DNA of 64,000 nucleotides from Microbacterium sp. SLBN-146 (GTDB taxonomy: Bacteria > Actinomycetota > Actinomycetes > Actinomycetales > Microbacteriaceae). Made by a program: the position numbers and the translations under genes. The stretch covers positions 1,736,001 through 1,800,000 of the forward strand of contig NZ_VFMR01000001.1 of the NCBI RefSeq assembly GCF_006715145.1, given 5' to 3'. Below are positions 43,671-51,141 of the stretch, in pieces. The number at the start of each line of letters is the position of its first letter. The stretch's first letter is position 1. Below the pieces are notes generated by a model. The model was not told where the DNA came from and did not search any database. It worked only from the letters and a program-made list of their open reading frames with translations.

Positions 43671-44013
43671 TCAACCCATCGACTCGAGGTGAATACGTGC
43701 GGGCGAATAGCCCAGGCTTAGCAGCTTGTTGAGTGTCTGTCGGGCCAAGATCTCGTGGGTCGACGCGATCTGAGACACCGCGACCAGCAGATGCTCAACA
43801 AATGGAGGCGGCGTCACGTTCATCTGCATCAGATGGTTGGCTACGCGAAGGTACTGCACGGGGTACTCCTCGTTTGGGAAACCGTCGAGGTCGTAGTAGT
43901 CGTAAAGGTCCTCATCGCGGACAGCGACGGCGGGACCGCGGACAAAGAGTTCCGCTGCTCGCGATACATCGATTCCAGGCAGAGTTAGCCAACGAATGAG
44001 CGCGCGCTGTTCC
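43671..44013 (-). pseudogene. 3' fragment of large gene, DUF4020-like, split by IS3
   Basis: The last about 113 codons of an interrupted gene. It reads QRALIRWLTLPGIDVSRAAE, then LFVRGPAVAVRDEDLYDYYD, ending LHLESMG-like helices. Removing the IS and one TCC joins it in frame with the segment encoding YEELLFAHWSHRLDGQPP at 45357-45430. The combined pattern (a W..RL.G.P region followed by E...L.W) resembles the DUF4020 region of SIR2-associated proteins; this is a tentative match from memory. Non-functional as it stands. Confidence 0.7.
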
Positions 44014-44052
44014 TGAGTCACCCCGGCGTGTCCGGAGAGCGTTTTGCTGGTG

Positions 44053-44910
44053 TCAGCCCGCTCGTTCGAGGGGTTCGGTGAGAGCGTAGTCGAGCTGCTC
44101 GGCCTCGACGGGGGTGAGGTCGTCGATCGAGCTGTGGGTGCGTTCGGTGTTGAACCACTGCACCCAGCTCGCGGTGGCAACCTCGACCTGATCGACGTCG
44201 CGCCAGGGGCCCTCATGGTGGATGAGTTCGGACTTGTAGAGCCCGATCTGCGACTCCGCGAGGGCGTTGTCATACGCGTCGCCGACGCTGCCGACGGACG
44301 CGTCGATGCCCTCATCCACGAGCCGATCCGTGAAGGAAATCGACGTGTAAACGCTGCCCGCATCCGTGTGATGGGTGAGGCCGGCGAACCCAGCGATGCC
44401 CTCACGACGACGCGTCCAGAGCGCCATTTCGAGACAGTCCAGGACCAACGGTGTCGTCATCGAGGTGGCCGCCCGCCAGCCGAGGATGCGGCGGGAGTGC
44501 GCGTCGAACACGAACGCGACGTAAACCCACCCGGACCATGTCCAGACATACGTGAAGTCGGCGACCCAGAGCTGGTTCGTGCGGAATCTCGCGAAGTGGC
44601 GGTCGACGAGGTCGGCTGGTCTGGTCTCCCGCGGATCCGCATCGACCGGGCGCTTCCGGCGCCCGCGGATCACGCCGGCGATCCCGAGGTCGCGCATGAG
44701 GCGCTCGACCGTGCAGCGGGCGATATCGTGCCCATCGCGACGGAGCCTCAGCCAGAGCTTGCGCGCGCCGAGGATCTTCCGCTGCTTCTGCCACGTCGCC
44801 AGGACGATCGACTTCCACCGTTCGTCCGACACCTCCCGGGGTGAGGGGCCGCGGCGCCTCGCGTCGTAGTAGGTCGATGGGGCGATCTTCACGTCGTGCT
44901 GGGTGAGCAC
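44053..44910 (-). CDS. IS3-family transposase OrfB
   Basis: A 285-residue integrase core. An HTH_21-like N-terminus (STYYDARRRGPSPREVSDER) precedes the DDE residues in WVADFTYVWTWSG, HHTDAGSVYT and NALAESQIGLYKSE. The open frame continues upstream past this ATG (reading ATPALVAFIEAHKDRR) and overlaps orfA in the -1 frame. The active enzyme is therefore expected to be an OrfAB fusion made by programmed frameshifting. Confidence 0.93.
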   Translation of the reverse strand: MLTQHDVKIAPSTYYDARRRGPSPREVSDERWKSIVLATWQKQRKILGARKLWLRLRRDGHDIARCTVERLMRDLGIAGVIRGRRKRPVDADPRETRPADLVDRHFARFRTNQLWVADFTYVWTWSGWVYVAFVFDAHSRRILGWRAATSMTTPLVLDCLEMALWTRRREGIAGFAGLTHHTDAGSVYTSISFTDRLVDEGIDASVGSVGDAYDNALAESQIGLYKSELIHHEGPWRDVDQVEVATASWVQWFNTERTHSSIDDLTPVEAEQLDYALTEPLERAG

Positions 44911-44981
44911 GGCGCAGATCGACTCGACACCCCATCGCAGCCCACCATCACGGCGGTCCTTGTGCGCCTCGATGAAGGCGA

Positions 44982-45305
44982 CTAACGCAGGTGTGGCCGG
45001 TCGAGTTCGGCCGCGAAGAAAGTCGAAGCCGCCTTCAATATCTCGTTCGCCCGCCGCAACTCGGCGTTCTCCCGCTTCAGCTTCTTGATCTCTGCCTGCG
45101 CGTCGGTCGTGACACCCGCCCGGTCGCCGGCATCGACCTCACGCCGCCGAATCCACGTCCGGATCGTCTCCGGCGAACCGATACCGAGCATCCCCGCCAC
45201 CGCCTTCATCGCGGCATACTCGCTCGGATAATCGGGCCGCACCTCGGCGACCATACGGACAGCGCGCTCACGAAGCTCACGCGGATACTTACTGGGACGT
45301 CCCAT
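44982..45305 (-). CDS. IS3-family transposase OrfA
   Basis: A 107-residue DNA-binding protein. GRPSKYPRELRERAVRMVAE and a helix-turn-helix around SPETIRTWIRRREVDAG are followed by a leucine zipper-like coil (AEIKKLKRENAELRRANEIL). ATG at 45305 is the usual OrfA start; a longer in-frame start at 45344 is in the inverted repeat. Its 3' end overlaps the -1 frame of orfB. Confidence 0.92.
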   Translation of the reverse strand: MGRPSKYPRELRERAVRMVAEVRPDYPSEYAAMKAVAGMLGIGSPETIRTWIRRREVDAGDRAGVTTDAQAEIKKLKRENAELRRANEILKAASTFFAAELDRPHLR

Positions 45306-45356
45306 AAGACAGATCCTTCCAAGGAATCTGCTCTCCGGACACACCGGGGTGACTCA

Positions 45357-45908
45357 TCCGATTGGGAGATCGGCGGCTGACCATCCAGCCGGTGGCTCCA
45401 ATGCGCAAATAGAAGCTCCTCGTACTCGGGGGCACTCCCTCCTGATCTAGGTAGTGCGCGACCGAGCGAATCCATCGCTCCCGCGCGGATTCGGGTGCGT
45501 GAGTCAGAAAGGCATCTGCCCATTCGTGATTGGCGTGACCGAAGTCGAACGCGAAGCAGATCGAGTGGAGTTGAATAAACGATTCGATCGAGCCCGGCAG
45601 GCCGCTTTCGATCTGGGACCAGCCAGTGCGGATTTCATCTTGGAGCGCTTCTCGCAGTCGCGGTCCTGGGAACTTTCGCGTCAGCAAACCAGCCCACAAC
45701 GCACGCGCGTGCGAGCCGTTGTCGAGCATCCTGAGACGAGGCAGAAGTTGTTCCCCGAACCACTCCGGAGCGCGGAACTGGAGGTTCGACGCGTACTCGG
45801 CCACCATCATCGGACTCGGATCTGCTCGAGTCTCATCCTGAGCGTCCAGTAGCTCCTGCAGCCCATCCCTCCCTTCCGCCGTAATCCGGCCTTCCTCGCC
45901 ATCCCGAA
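45357..45908 (-). pseudogene. Central fragment of the same broken large gene, frameshifted and lacking a 5' end
   Basis: The frame entering from 45908 has no start codon and reads [20 protein letters not shown], then MMVAEYASNLQFRAPEWFGE and ERWIRSVAHYLDQEG. Coding sense then moves to the -1 frame near 45427-45445 (GGGAGTGCCCCC), continuing as PEYEELLFAHWSHRL to the IS. Thus this gene lost its 5' part at the araA junction, carries a frameshift and was hit by IS3. The frameshift could be a sequencing error; the truncation and IS cannot. Confidence 0.75.
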
Positions 45909-45910
45909 GC

Positions 45911-46024
45911 CTGTGACTGCTCAGCGACCTGACGGAGGGTCTCCTCGCCGTACAGGTTCTGACTACCGGTGACGAACCACACCTCGTACGCGTCGAGGGA
46001 GCGGGCGAGAGGCGTGCGGGTCAT
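45911..46024 (-). pseudogene. araA: araA 5' remnant (L-arabinose isomerase, first 38 codons)
   Basis: [20 protein letters not shown], then [18 protein letters not shown], is the N-terminus of L-arabinose isomerase (compare YEVWFV.GSQ.LYG.ETLRQV in known AraA). The match stops abruptly at about 45911, where the fragment of the unrelated broken gene begins; about 460 codons are missing. The AGAGGAA ribosome site, promoter and operators remain. A deletion or island insertion replaced the rest. Confidence 0.88.
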
Positions 46025-46198
46025 ATCGGGTTCCTCTGGTTCAGAAGGCCGCGACAGCCGCAGACTTCCGCCGCCTGCCCGGCGCAGTGGCGCGCGAGGG
46101 AGGCGGCGGAGCCGCGGCCTGGCACGAGGCCTCCGTTGGCTCATGTCCGGGCGGAACGCCCGTCGTTCGGCGAGTCGCCGTGGGGGAGCGACGGTGAT

Positions 46199-46209
46199 TT
46201 ACAACGTCA
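46199..46209. promoter_or_regulatory. LacI-type operator downstream of araA promoter
   Basis: TTACAACGTCA shares the ACAACGT core with the site at 46267-46282 and the transporter operator at 47663-47692. It lies just downstream of the predicted -10 on the minus strand. Confidence 0.5.
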
Positions 46210-46218
46210 GCAAAAGCG

Positions 46219-46248
46219 ATCTTGGCAGGAGTCTGCTCGCCCGGTCAA
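46219..46248 (-). promoter_or_regulatory. Predicted araA promoter
   Basis: Minus-strand TTGACC (46248-46243), 18 bases, CAAGAT (46224-46219). It is flanked on both sides by ACAACGT-type operators, which suggests a repression loop. It now drives only a truncated gene. Confidence 0.45.
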
Positions 46249-46266
46249 CATGTCGGCGCAGAGATA

Positions 46267-46282
46267 TTACGACGTTGTAATC
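46267..46282. promoter_or_regulatory. LacI-type operator upstream of araA promoter
   Basis: ATTACGACGTTGTAAT is a near-perfect palindrome around the CG centre, matching the core of the 47663-47692 operator. Probable target of the adjacent LacI regulator. Confidence 0.6.
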
Positions 46283-46285
46283 AGG

Positions 46286-46348
46286 GTTCACTTGTCGCGA
46301 ATGGTGGGCTGGCGACAGCCAAGCCCACCATTCGCGACAAGTGAACCT
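46286..46348. repeat. ACTTGTC-type palindrome, copy D
   Basis: Perfect 26-bp arms (46286-46311 and 46323-46348) starting GGTTCACTTGTCGCGAATGG, with an 11-base loop. It is the best preserved copy of the family and follows the lacI stop by 30 bases. Confidence 0.9.
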
Positions 46349-46378
46349 TCGCGCGAAGGTGTCTCGAGGCGGACGGCT

Positions 46379-47455
46379 CTACGCGTCGCGGAGGGCGGCG
46401 GCTGCTGTCGCGCTCTCGGTCGTGTCGACGACGAACGGGTGTCCGGTCGACTCGCGAGCGACGATCCGGAACTCGGGCTTCAGGCGGCGAGGCGCCATGC
46501 CATCGACCTTTCGCGTGATCCGCTCGACGAGCATCTCCACCGCCAGCTCGGCGATGTCGGTGCGCCCCGCGTCGACGGTCGACAGTGAGGGGATCGAGAA
46601 CTTCGTCGCGTCGATGTTGTCGAACCCGATGATCGCGACGTCGTCGGGCACGGAGACCCCCGCCTCGGCGAGCGCACGGAGCGCGCCGACGGCCATTGTG
46701 TCGTTGAGGGCGAACAGTCCGTCGAACGTCGCTCCCGAGTCGAGCAGTGCGCGCGTGGCTGCCGCCCCGGTCTGGAGGTGCCAGAGACCGGCGGGTACGA
46801 CGAGCGCGGGATCGGCGGGGATGCCGGCGGCCTGAAGGGCCTGGTGGTAGCCGCGGACGCGGAGCGTCGCCGAACCGAACGCGTTCGCCTCTTCGTCGTC
46901 GTCGGCTCCGATCACCGCGATACGCCGTCGTCCCATGGCGATCAGGTGTTCGGTCGCCGCGCGGGCAGACGACACGTTGTGCATGGAGACGTGGTCGGTC
47001 GGCCCGCCGAAGATGCTCTCTCCGAGGATGACCAGGGGGAAGGGGACCTTCAGTAGCTCGGCGTCGGATTCGCCGATGTTGACGGGGCTGAAGATGATCC
47101 CGTCGGTCAGGCGCAGGCGGCGTCCGGCGATGACGTCCAGCTCGTGTTCGCGAACCTGGTTGGTCTGGTCGACGACGACGCCGAGGCCACGGCGCTCCGC
47201 GGCGGCGATCACGGCGTCGGCCAGCTCGGCGAAGTACGGTTCGCGGACGGAGGGGATGGCGAGTCCGATGACACCGGTCTTGCCCGAGCGCAGTCCGCGA
47301 GCGGAGAGATTGGGCTGGTAGCCGAGTTCCTTGATCGCGACGAGGACCCGGTCGCGGGTCGTCGCGCGGACGTGAGGGTACTCGTTGATGACGTTCGACA
47401 CCGTCTTGATCGACACGCCCGCGACCCGCGCGACGTCGTGCATGGTCGCGTTCAT
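46379..47455 (-). CDS. LacI family regulator (arabinose/arabinoside type)
   Basis: A 358-residue repressor. The DNA-binding domain (1-55) reads TMHDVARVAGVSIKTVSNVI, with the hinge around LGYQPNLSARGLR. The rest is a periplasmic-binding-protein-like sensor (VGALRALAEAGVSVPDDVAI; GFDNIDATKFSIPSLSTV). ATG 47455 is chosen because similarity begins there. It lies between araA' and the divergent transporter operon, and CAACGTT-type operators occur in front of both, so it likely regulates both in response to an arabinose-derived ligand. Confidence 0.9.
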   Translation of the reverse strand: MNATMHDVARVAGVSIKTVSNVINEYPHVRATTRDRVLVAIKELGYQPNLSARGLRSGKTGVIGLAIPSVREPYFAELADAVIAAAERRGLGVVVDQTNQVREHELDVIAGRRLRLTDGIIFSPVNIGESDAELLKVPFPLVILGESIFGGPTDHVSMHNVSSARAATEHLIAMGRRRIAVIGADDDEEANAFGSATLRVRGYHQALQAAGIPADPALVVPAGLWHLQTGAAATRALLDSGATFDGLFALNDTMAVGALRALAEAGVSVPDDVAIIGFDNIDATKFSIPSLSTVDAGRTDIAELAVEMLVERITRKVDGMAPRRLKPEFRIVARESTGHPFVVDTTESATAAAALRDA

Positions 47456-47630
47456 CACGCCCCTCCCGGCCGTACTGCCTCGCTCTACGAGGACTCGGCA
47501 AAGTGTAGCGTCGAGATCGCCGCGGGGCTGGGAGCGGCCTGTCCGCCTCCGCGAGTCGCGCCTTCGTCGAGGCGTGCGTGATCGCCGGAACGGCCTTTCG
47601 GTGTGTCGGCGGGAACTTTTCGGGATTGTC

Positions 47631-47659
47631 TTGACACCGGTGTCGGCTTCCGGAATAGT
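47631..47659 (+). promoter_or_regulatory. Sigma-70 promoter of arabinoside importer operon
   Basis: A consensus TTGACA (47631-47636) is spaced 17 bases from AATAGT (47654-47659). The operator begins four bases later and would cover the transcription start. Confidence 0.7.
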
Positions 47660-47662
47660 CAA

Positions 47663-47692
47663 TTTGCAACGTTGAATGTACAACGTTGCAAA
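47663..47692. promoter_or_regulatory. 30-bp LacI-type double operator
   Basis: TTTGCAACGTTG (47663-47674) and CAACGTTGCAAA (47681-47692) are perfect inverted copies around a 6-base spacer. Each arm itself contains the palindrome CAACGTTG, so two repressor dimers could bind. Confidence 0.8.
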
Positions 47693-47806
47693 CGCGATCG
47701 GCAAGCATCCGAGCTCCGGCACCCCCGCGAGTGTGCGAGGCAGAGCGGTGGATCGGATCGCGGGCGCTCAGACAAAGATGTCCAGCATCCGAAAGGAACC
47801 CCCACA

Positions 47807-49174
47807 GTGAAGACGAAATCAGTCGCTGCGGCAGCCGCGACCCTCGTGCTCGCCGGCGCTCTCGCGTCGTGCTCCGCGGGCGATGCGCAGCCCGACAGCA
47901 CCGGAGGCGGGGGCGGTGGCGACGCCTCGAACTGCACCAACACCATCCCGAAGACAGATCTGCCCGTCGTGACCATGTGGGCCTGGTACCCCAACATGGA
48001 GACGGTCGTCGACAACTTCAACGCCGACAACGACGAGGTCCAGGTCTGCTGGACGAACGCCGGCGCCGGTGGTGACGCGTACGACAAGTTCCAGACCGCG
48101 ATCTCGGCGGGGAGCGGCGCGCCCGACGTGATGATGGTCGAAGCCGACCGCATTCCGACGTTCCAGGTGCAGGATGCCCTGGTCGACCTCAGTGGACTGG
48201 GCTACGAGGACGTCAAGGACAACTTCTCGGACGGCGCGTGGAAGGACGTGTCGGTCGGCGACGCCGTCTACGGCGCACCGGTCGACGGCGGCCCCATGGG
48301 CATGATCTACCGCACCGACATCTTCGAGCAGTACGGCGTCACGCCCCCGACCACCTGGGAGGAGCTGGAGGCGACGGCCCAGACGGTGAAGGATGCCGGT
48401 GGTCCGGTGTTCGCGAGCTTCGCGGCGAACCAGCCGGCGACGGCCACCGCGTACTTCTACGGCAACGGCGCAGAGCCCTTCACCTATGACCCGAGCAACG
48501 AGGGCGAGATCGGGATCAACCTCAACAGCCCCGAGATCAAGGAGGTCCTGGACTACTGGGACGGCCTGGTCGACAAGGGCCTCGTGGGCACCGAGGACCA
48601 GTTCACCCCCGAGTACATCGCGGGTGTCATCGGCGGCGACTACGCGACATACCTATCGGCCGCGTGGGCACCCGGCTACCTCCAGGGCGCGGGCGTCGGC
48701 GAGGGCGCGGATTCCGGTGTGTGGGCCGCCGCGCCGATGCCGCAGTGGGACCCCGACAGCCCGATCTCGATCAACTGGGGCGGCTCGGCGTTCGTCGTGA
48801 GCAGCCAGGCATCCAACCAGGAGCTGGCCGCCAAGGTCGCGTTCGGCGTATACGCCGACCAGGCCTCGCTCGACGAGGGCTGGCAGCAGCAGATCATCTT
48901 CCCGCTCAACGCCAACGTGCTGTCGTCATCGGAGTTCCAGGACTACGAGGTGCCGTTCTTCGACGGCCAGCAGGCCAACAAGGAGGTGTACGTGCCGGCG
49001 GCCGACGCCTACACCGGCATGACGTACACGCCTCTCGGGCAGTACTACTACTCCGCGCTGACGAACCAGATCGCCGCCATCATCAACGGCTCGGCGACCG
49101 GCTCCGAGGCTGCGGATGCACTCCAGGCGGACGTCGTGGCGTACGCCGAAGAGCAGGGCTTCACCGTCCAGTGA
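47807..49174 (+). CDS. Sugar-binding lipoprotein of arabinoside ABC importer
   Basis: A 455-residue family 1 solute-binding lipoprotein. Signal peptide AAAAATLVLAGALASCSAG contains the lipobox, followed by a Gly-rich linker. The mature domain shows VVTMWAWYPNMETVVDNFNA, SGAPDVMMVEADRIPTF and INWGGSAFVVSSQASNQELA. GTG 47807 follows the GAAAGGA site. Neighbouring GH51 arabinofuranosidase and the AraR-like regulator point to arabinose or arabino-oligosaccharides. A 16-bp hairpin follows the stop. Confidence 0.88.
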   Translation: MKTKSVAAAAATLVLAGALASCSAGDAQPDSTGGGGGGDASNCTNTIPKTDLPVVTMWAWYPNMETVVDNFNADNDEVQVCWTNAGAGGDAYDKFQTAISAGSGAPDVMMVEADRIPTFQVQDALVDLSGLGYEDVKDNFSDGAWKDVSVGDAVYGAPVDGGPMGMIYRTDIFEQYGVTPPTTWEELEATAQTVKDAGGPVFASFAANQPATATAYFYGNGAEPFTYDPSNEGEIGINLNSPEIKEVLDYWDGLVDKGLVGTEDQFTPEYIAGVIGGDYATYLSAAWAPGYLQGAGVGEGADSGVWAAAPMPQWDPDSPISINWGGSAFVVSSQASNQELAAKVAFGVYADQASLDEGWQQQIIFPLNANVLSSSEFQDYEVPFFDGQQANKEVYVPAADAYTGMTYTPLGQYYYSALTNQIAAIINGSATGSEAADALQADVVAYAEEQGFTVQ

Positions 49175-49180
49175 AGCGAA

Positions 49181-49218
49181 CCGGGGGCCGGTCCGCGACA
49201 GAGCGGACCGGCCCCCGG
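49181..49218 (+). terminator. Intra-operon hairpin between binding protein and permease genes
   Basis: A perfect 16-bp stem (49181-49196 with 49203-49218) and loop GACAGA, beginning seven bases after the stop codon. No T run follows, so it is likely a partial terminator or mRNA-stabilising end. Confidence 0.75.
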
Positions 49219-49248
49219 CCATCCCCATCACCTGATCTTGGAGCAACC

Positions 49249-50175
49249 ATGACCGCCACACTCGCCACCGACAAACGCCCCAAGCGGCGCAAGTCGGCTG
49301 CCGCTCGGCAGAACCTCACCGGATGGCTGTTCGTCGGCCCCTTCGGCATCATCTTCCTCGCACTCCTCGTGCTTCCGATCGGCTTCGCGCTCTACCTCAG
49401 CCTCTTCCAGAAGTCACTCATCGGCGGCACGCGGTTCGTCCTGTTCGGCAACTACCTGAAGGCCTTCACCGACCCGTCCTTCCTCGACGGCGTGTGGTTC
49501 GTCGTCCGGTTCTCTCTCGTCCTCATCCCGCTGCAGATGGCGGTCTCGCTCGCGATCGCGCTGATCCTCGACATCGTCGTCACCCGGTACGCGCGCTTCT
49601 CGCGCCTCATGATCTTCATGCCCTACGCGATTCCGACCGTCATCGGCGCGCTCATGTGGGGTTTCCTCTACAGCGACAACTTCGGCCCGCTCGCCGAGAT
49701 CTTCGAGCTCTTCGGGGCGTCGGCGCCCGACTTCTTGAGCACGAGCCTCATCTTCTACGGACTCCTCAACATCGTCACGTGGCAGTGGGCCGGGTACTAC
49801 ATGATCATCATCTACGCCGCTCTTCAGGGCATCGATCCGACCCTCTATGAAGCGGCCCGGATCGACGGCGCCTCGCAGTGGCAGATCGTGCTGCGGATCA
49901 AGATCCCGCTGCTCACACCGGCCCTCCTGCTCATCCTCGTCTTCGCGCTCATCGGCACGCTGCAGTTCTTCAACGAGCCGAAGATCCTCCAGCAGCTCGC
50001 CGCCGGCGCCATCCCCGACGACTTCACACCCAATATGTACGCCTATCAACAGGCGTTCTCGCTCGCGAACTACAACTACGGCGCGGCGATCTCCTTCGCC
50101 CTCGGCGCGGTGGTCTTCGTGTGCGTCTACATCTTCCTGTTCGCGACCCGCAAGCGAGGGAGCTTCACCTCATGA
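49249..50175 (+). CDS. Sugar ABC permease (MalF-like, arabinoside importer)
   Basis: A 308-residue permease with six helices. LTGWLFVGPFGIIFLALLVL begins the first, and the EAA loop is DPTLYEAARIDGASQWQIVL near residue 200. The Arg/Lys-rich N-terminus is cytoplasmic. The start at 49249 follows TTGGAGC. It pairs with the next gene through an ATGA overlap. Confidence 0.9.
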   Translation: MTATLATDKRPKRRKSAAARQNLTGWLFVGPFGIIFLALLVLPIGFALYLSLFQKSLIGGTRFVLFGNYLKAFTDPSFLDGVWFVVRFSLVLIPLQMAVSLAIALILDIVVTRYARFSRLMIFMPYAIPTVIGALMWGFLYSDNFGPLAEIFELFGASAPDFLSTSLIFYGLLNIVTWQWAGYYMIIIYAALQGIDPTLYEAARIDGASQWQIVLRIKIPLLTPALLLILVFALIGTLQFFNEPKILQQLAAGAIPDDFTPNMYAYQQAFSLANYNYGAAISFALGAVVFVCVYIFLFATRKRGSFTS

Positions 50176-51098
50176 GCGTCACGCCCATGGAGCGCACGAG
50201 CGCTCGCCGCCCGTCCCGCCCCGTTCTCGAGCGTCGCTCGAGGCCCCGCAGTCCCGGACGCATCCCGCTGAACATCGTCCTCGGCTTCCTGATGCTGTAC
50301 TTCCTGGTGCCCTTCTGGTGGCTCATCGTCAACAGCTCGAAGAGCTCGGCGGGGCTTTTCGGAGGCGGCAGTTCGCTGTGGTTCGCCGACGACATCAACT
50401 ACGTCCAGAACTTCATCGACCTCTTCACCTACGGAGGCGGGATCTACGCCCGGTGGCTCGGCAACTCGGCGCTGTACGCCATCGCCGGGGGTATCGGCGC
50501 CACCGCCCTGGCGGTGCTGGCCGGCTACGGACTCGCGAAGTACACCTTCGTCGGCAAGCGGTTCTCCTTCGCCATCCTGCTCGGCGCGGTCATGGTGCCC
50601 ACGACCGCGCTCGTCATCCCGACGTTCGTGCTGTTCGCGCAGATCGGCTGGACGAACACGATCTGGGCGGTGATCTTCCCGACTCTCCTGAACCCGTTCG
50701 GCGTGTATCTCATGAACGTCTACGCGCGCGATGCGGTCCCGGACGAGCTGCTGGATGCCGCGCGGGTCGACGGTGCGGGGGAGTTCCGGACGTTCCTCCA
50801 GGTCGCGCTCCCGCTCCTCCGTCCGGCGATCGTGACGGTCCTGCTGCTCTCGGTCGTCGCTTCGTGGAACAACTACTTCCTGCCGCTCGTCATGCTCTCC
50901 GACAACCGGCTCTTCCCCGTCACGGTGGGGATCGGGCTGTGGCAGTCGACGGCCTCGACCTATGGCGCCGCGGGTGGGCAGAGCCTCTGGAGCATCATCG
51001 TGCTCGGTTCGCTCGTCTCGGTGATCCCGCTCATCATCGCGTTCCTCACGCTGCAGCGCTATTGGCGAGGGGGTCTGGCCATCGGAAGCCTCAAGTAG
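50172..51098 (+). CDS. Sugar ABC permease (MalG-like, arabinoside importer)
   Basis: A 308-residue permease. Helices start near residue 32 (PLNIVLGFLMLYFLVPFWWL). The EAA loop PDELLDAARVDGAGEFRTFL is near residue 195, and the C-terminus RYWRGGLAIGSLK is typical. As in the maltodextrin operon, no ATPase is encoded here, suggesting one shared ATPase elsewhere. Confidence 0.9.
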   Translation: MSVTPMERTSARRPSRPVLERRSRPRSPGRIPLNIVLGFLMLYFLVPFWWLIVNSSKSSAGLFGGGSSLWFADDINYVQNFIDLFTYGGGIYARWLGNSALYAIAGGIGATALAVLAGYGLAKYTFVGKRFSFAILLGAVMVPTTALVIPTFVLFAQIGWTNTIWAVIFPTLLNPFGVYLMNVYARDAVPDELLDAARVDGAGEFRTFLQVALPLLRPAIVTVLLLSVVASWNNYFLPLVMLSDNRLFPVTVGIGLWQSTASTYGAAGGQSLWSIIVLGSLVSVIPLIIAFLTLQRYWRGGLAIGSLK

Positions 51099-51141
51099 CT
51101 CCACCGTCCCGCCTCCTCCCGACCGATCCAAGAAGAGAAGT

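Larger units (their letters stand above)
44014..45356. mobile_element. IS3-family insertion sequence, complete (1343 bp)
   Basis: Ends begin TGAGTCACCCCGG on both strands and stay alike for 27 bases with one mismatch. A 3-bp TCC duplication (44011-44013 and 45357-45359) flanks the element, as usual for IS3. It encodes orfA and orfB on the minus strand in the -1 frame relation. It appears intact. Confidence 0.93.
46025..46378. other. Control region of truncated araA and 3' end of lacI
   Basis: This 354-base gap contains two operator-like sites, a promoter pointing left and palindrome copy D. No additional gene was found. Confidence 0.6.
47456..47806. other. Divergent control region lacI / arabinoside importer
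   Basis: These 351 bases contain the strong promoter 47631-47659, the palindromic operator 47663-47692 and a leader of about 140 bases. No further gene is seen. Confidence 0.6.

Noticed and set aside
34517-46024. Single integrated element spanning from the tRNA genes to araA
   Set aside because: No integrase, no repeated tRNA end near 46 kb, and the genes at 35.9-38.2 kb look native; only about 38.3-45.9 kb has clear island character.
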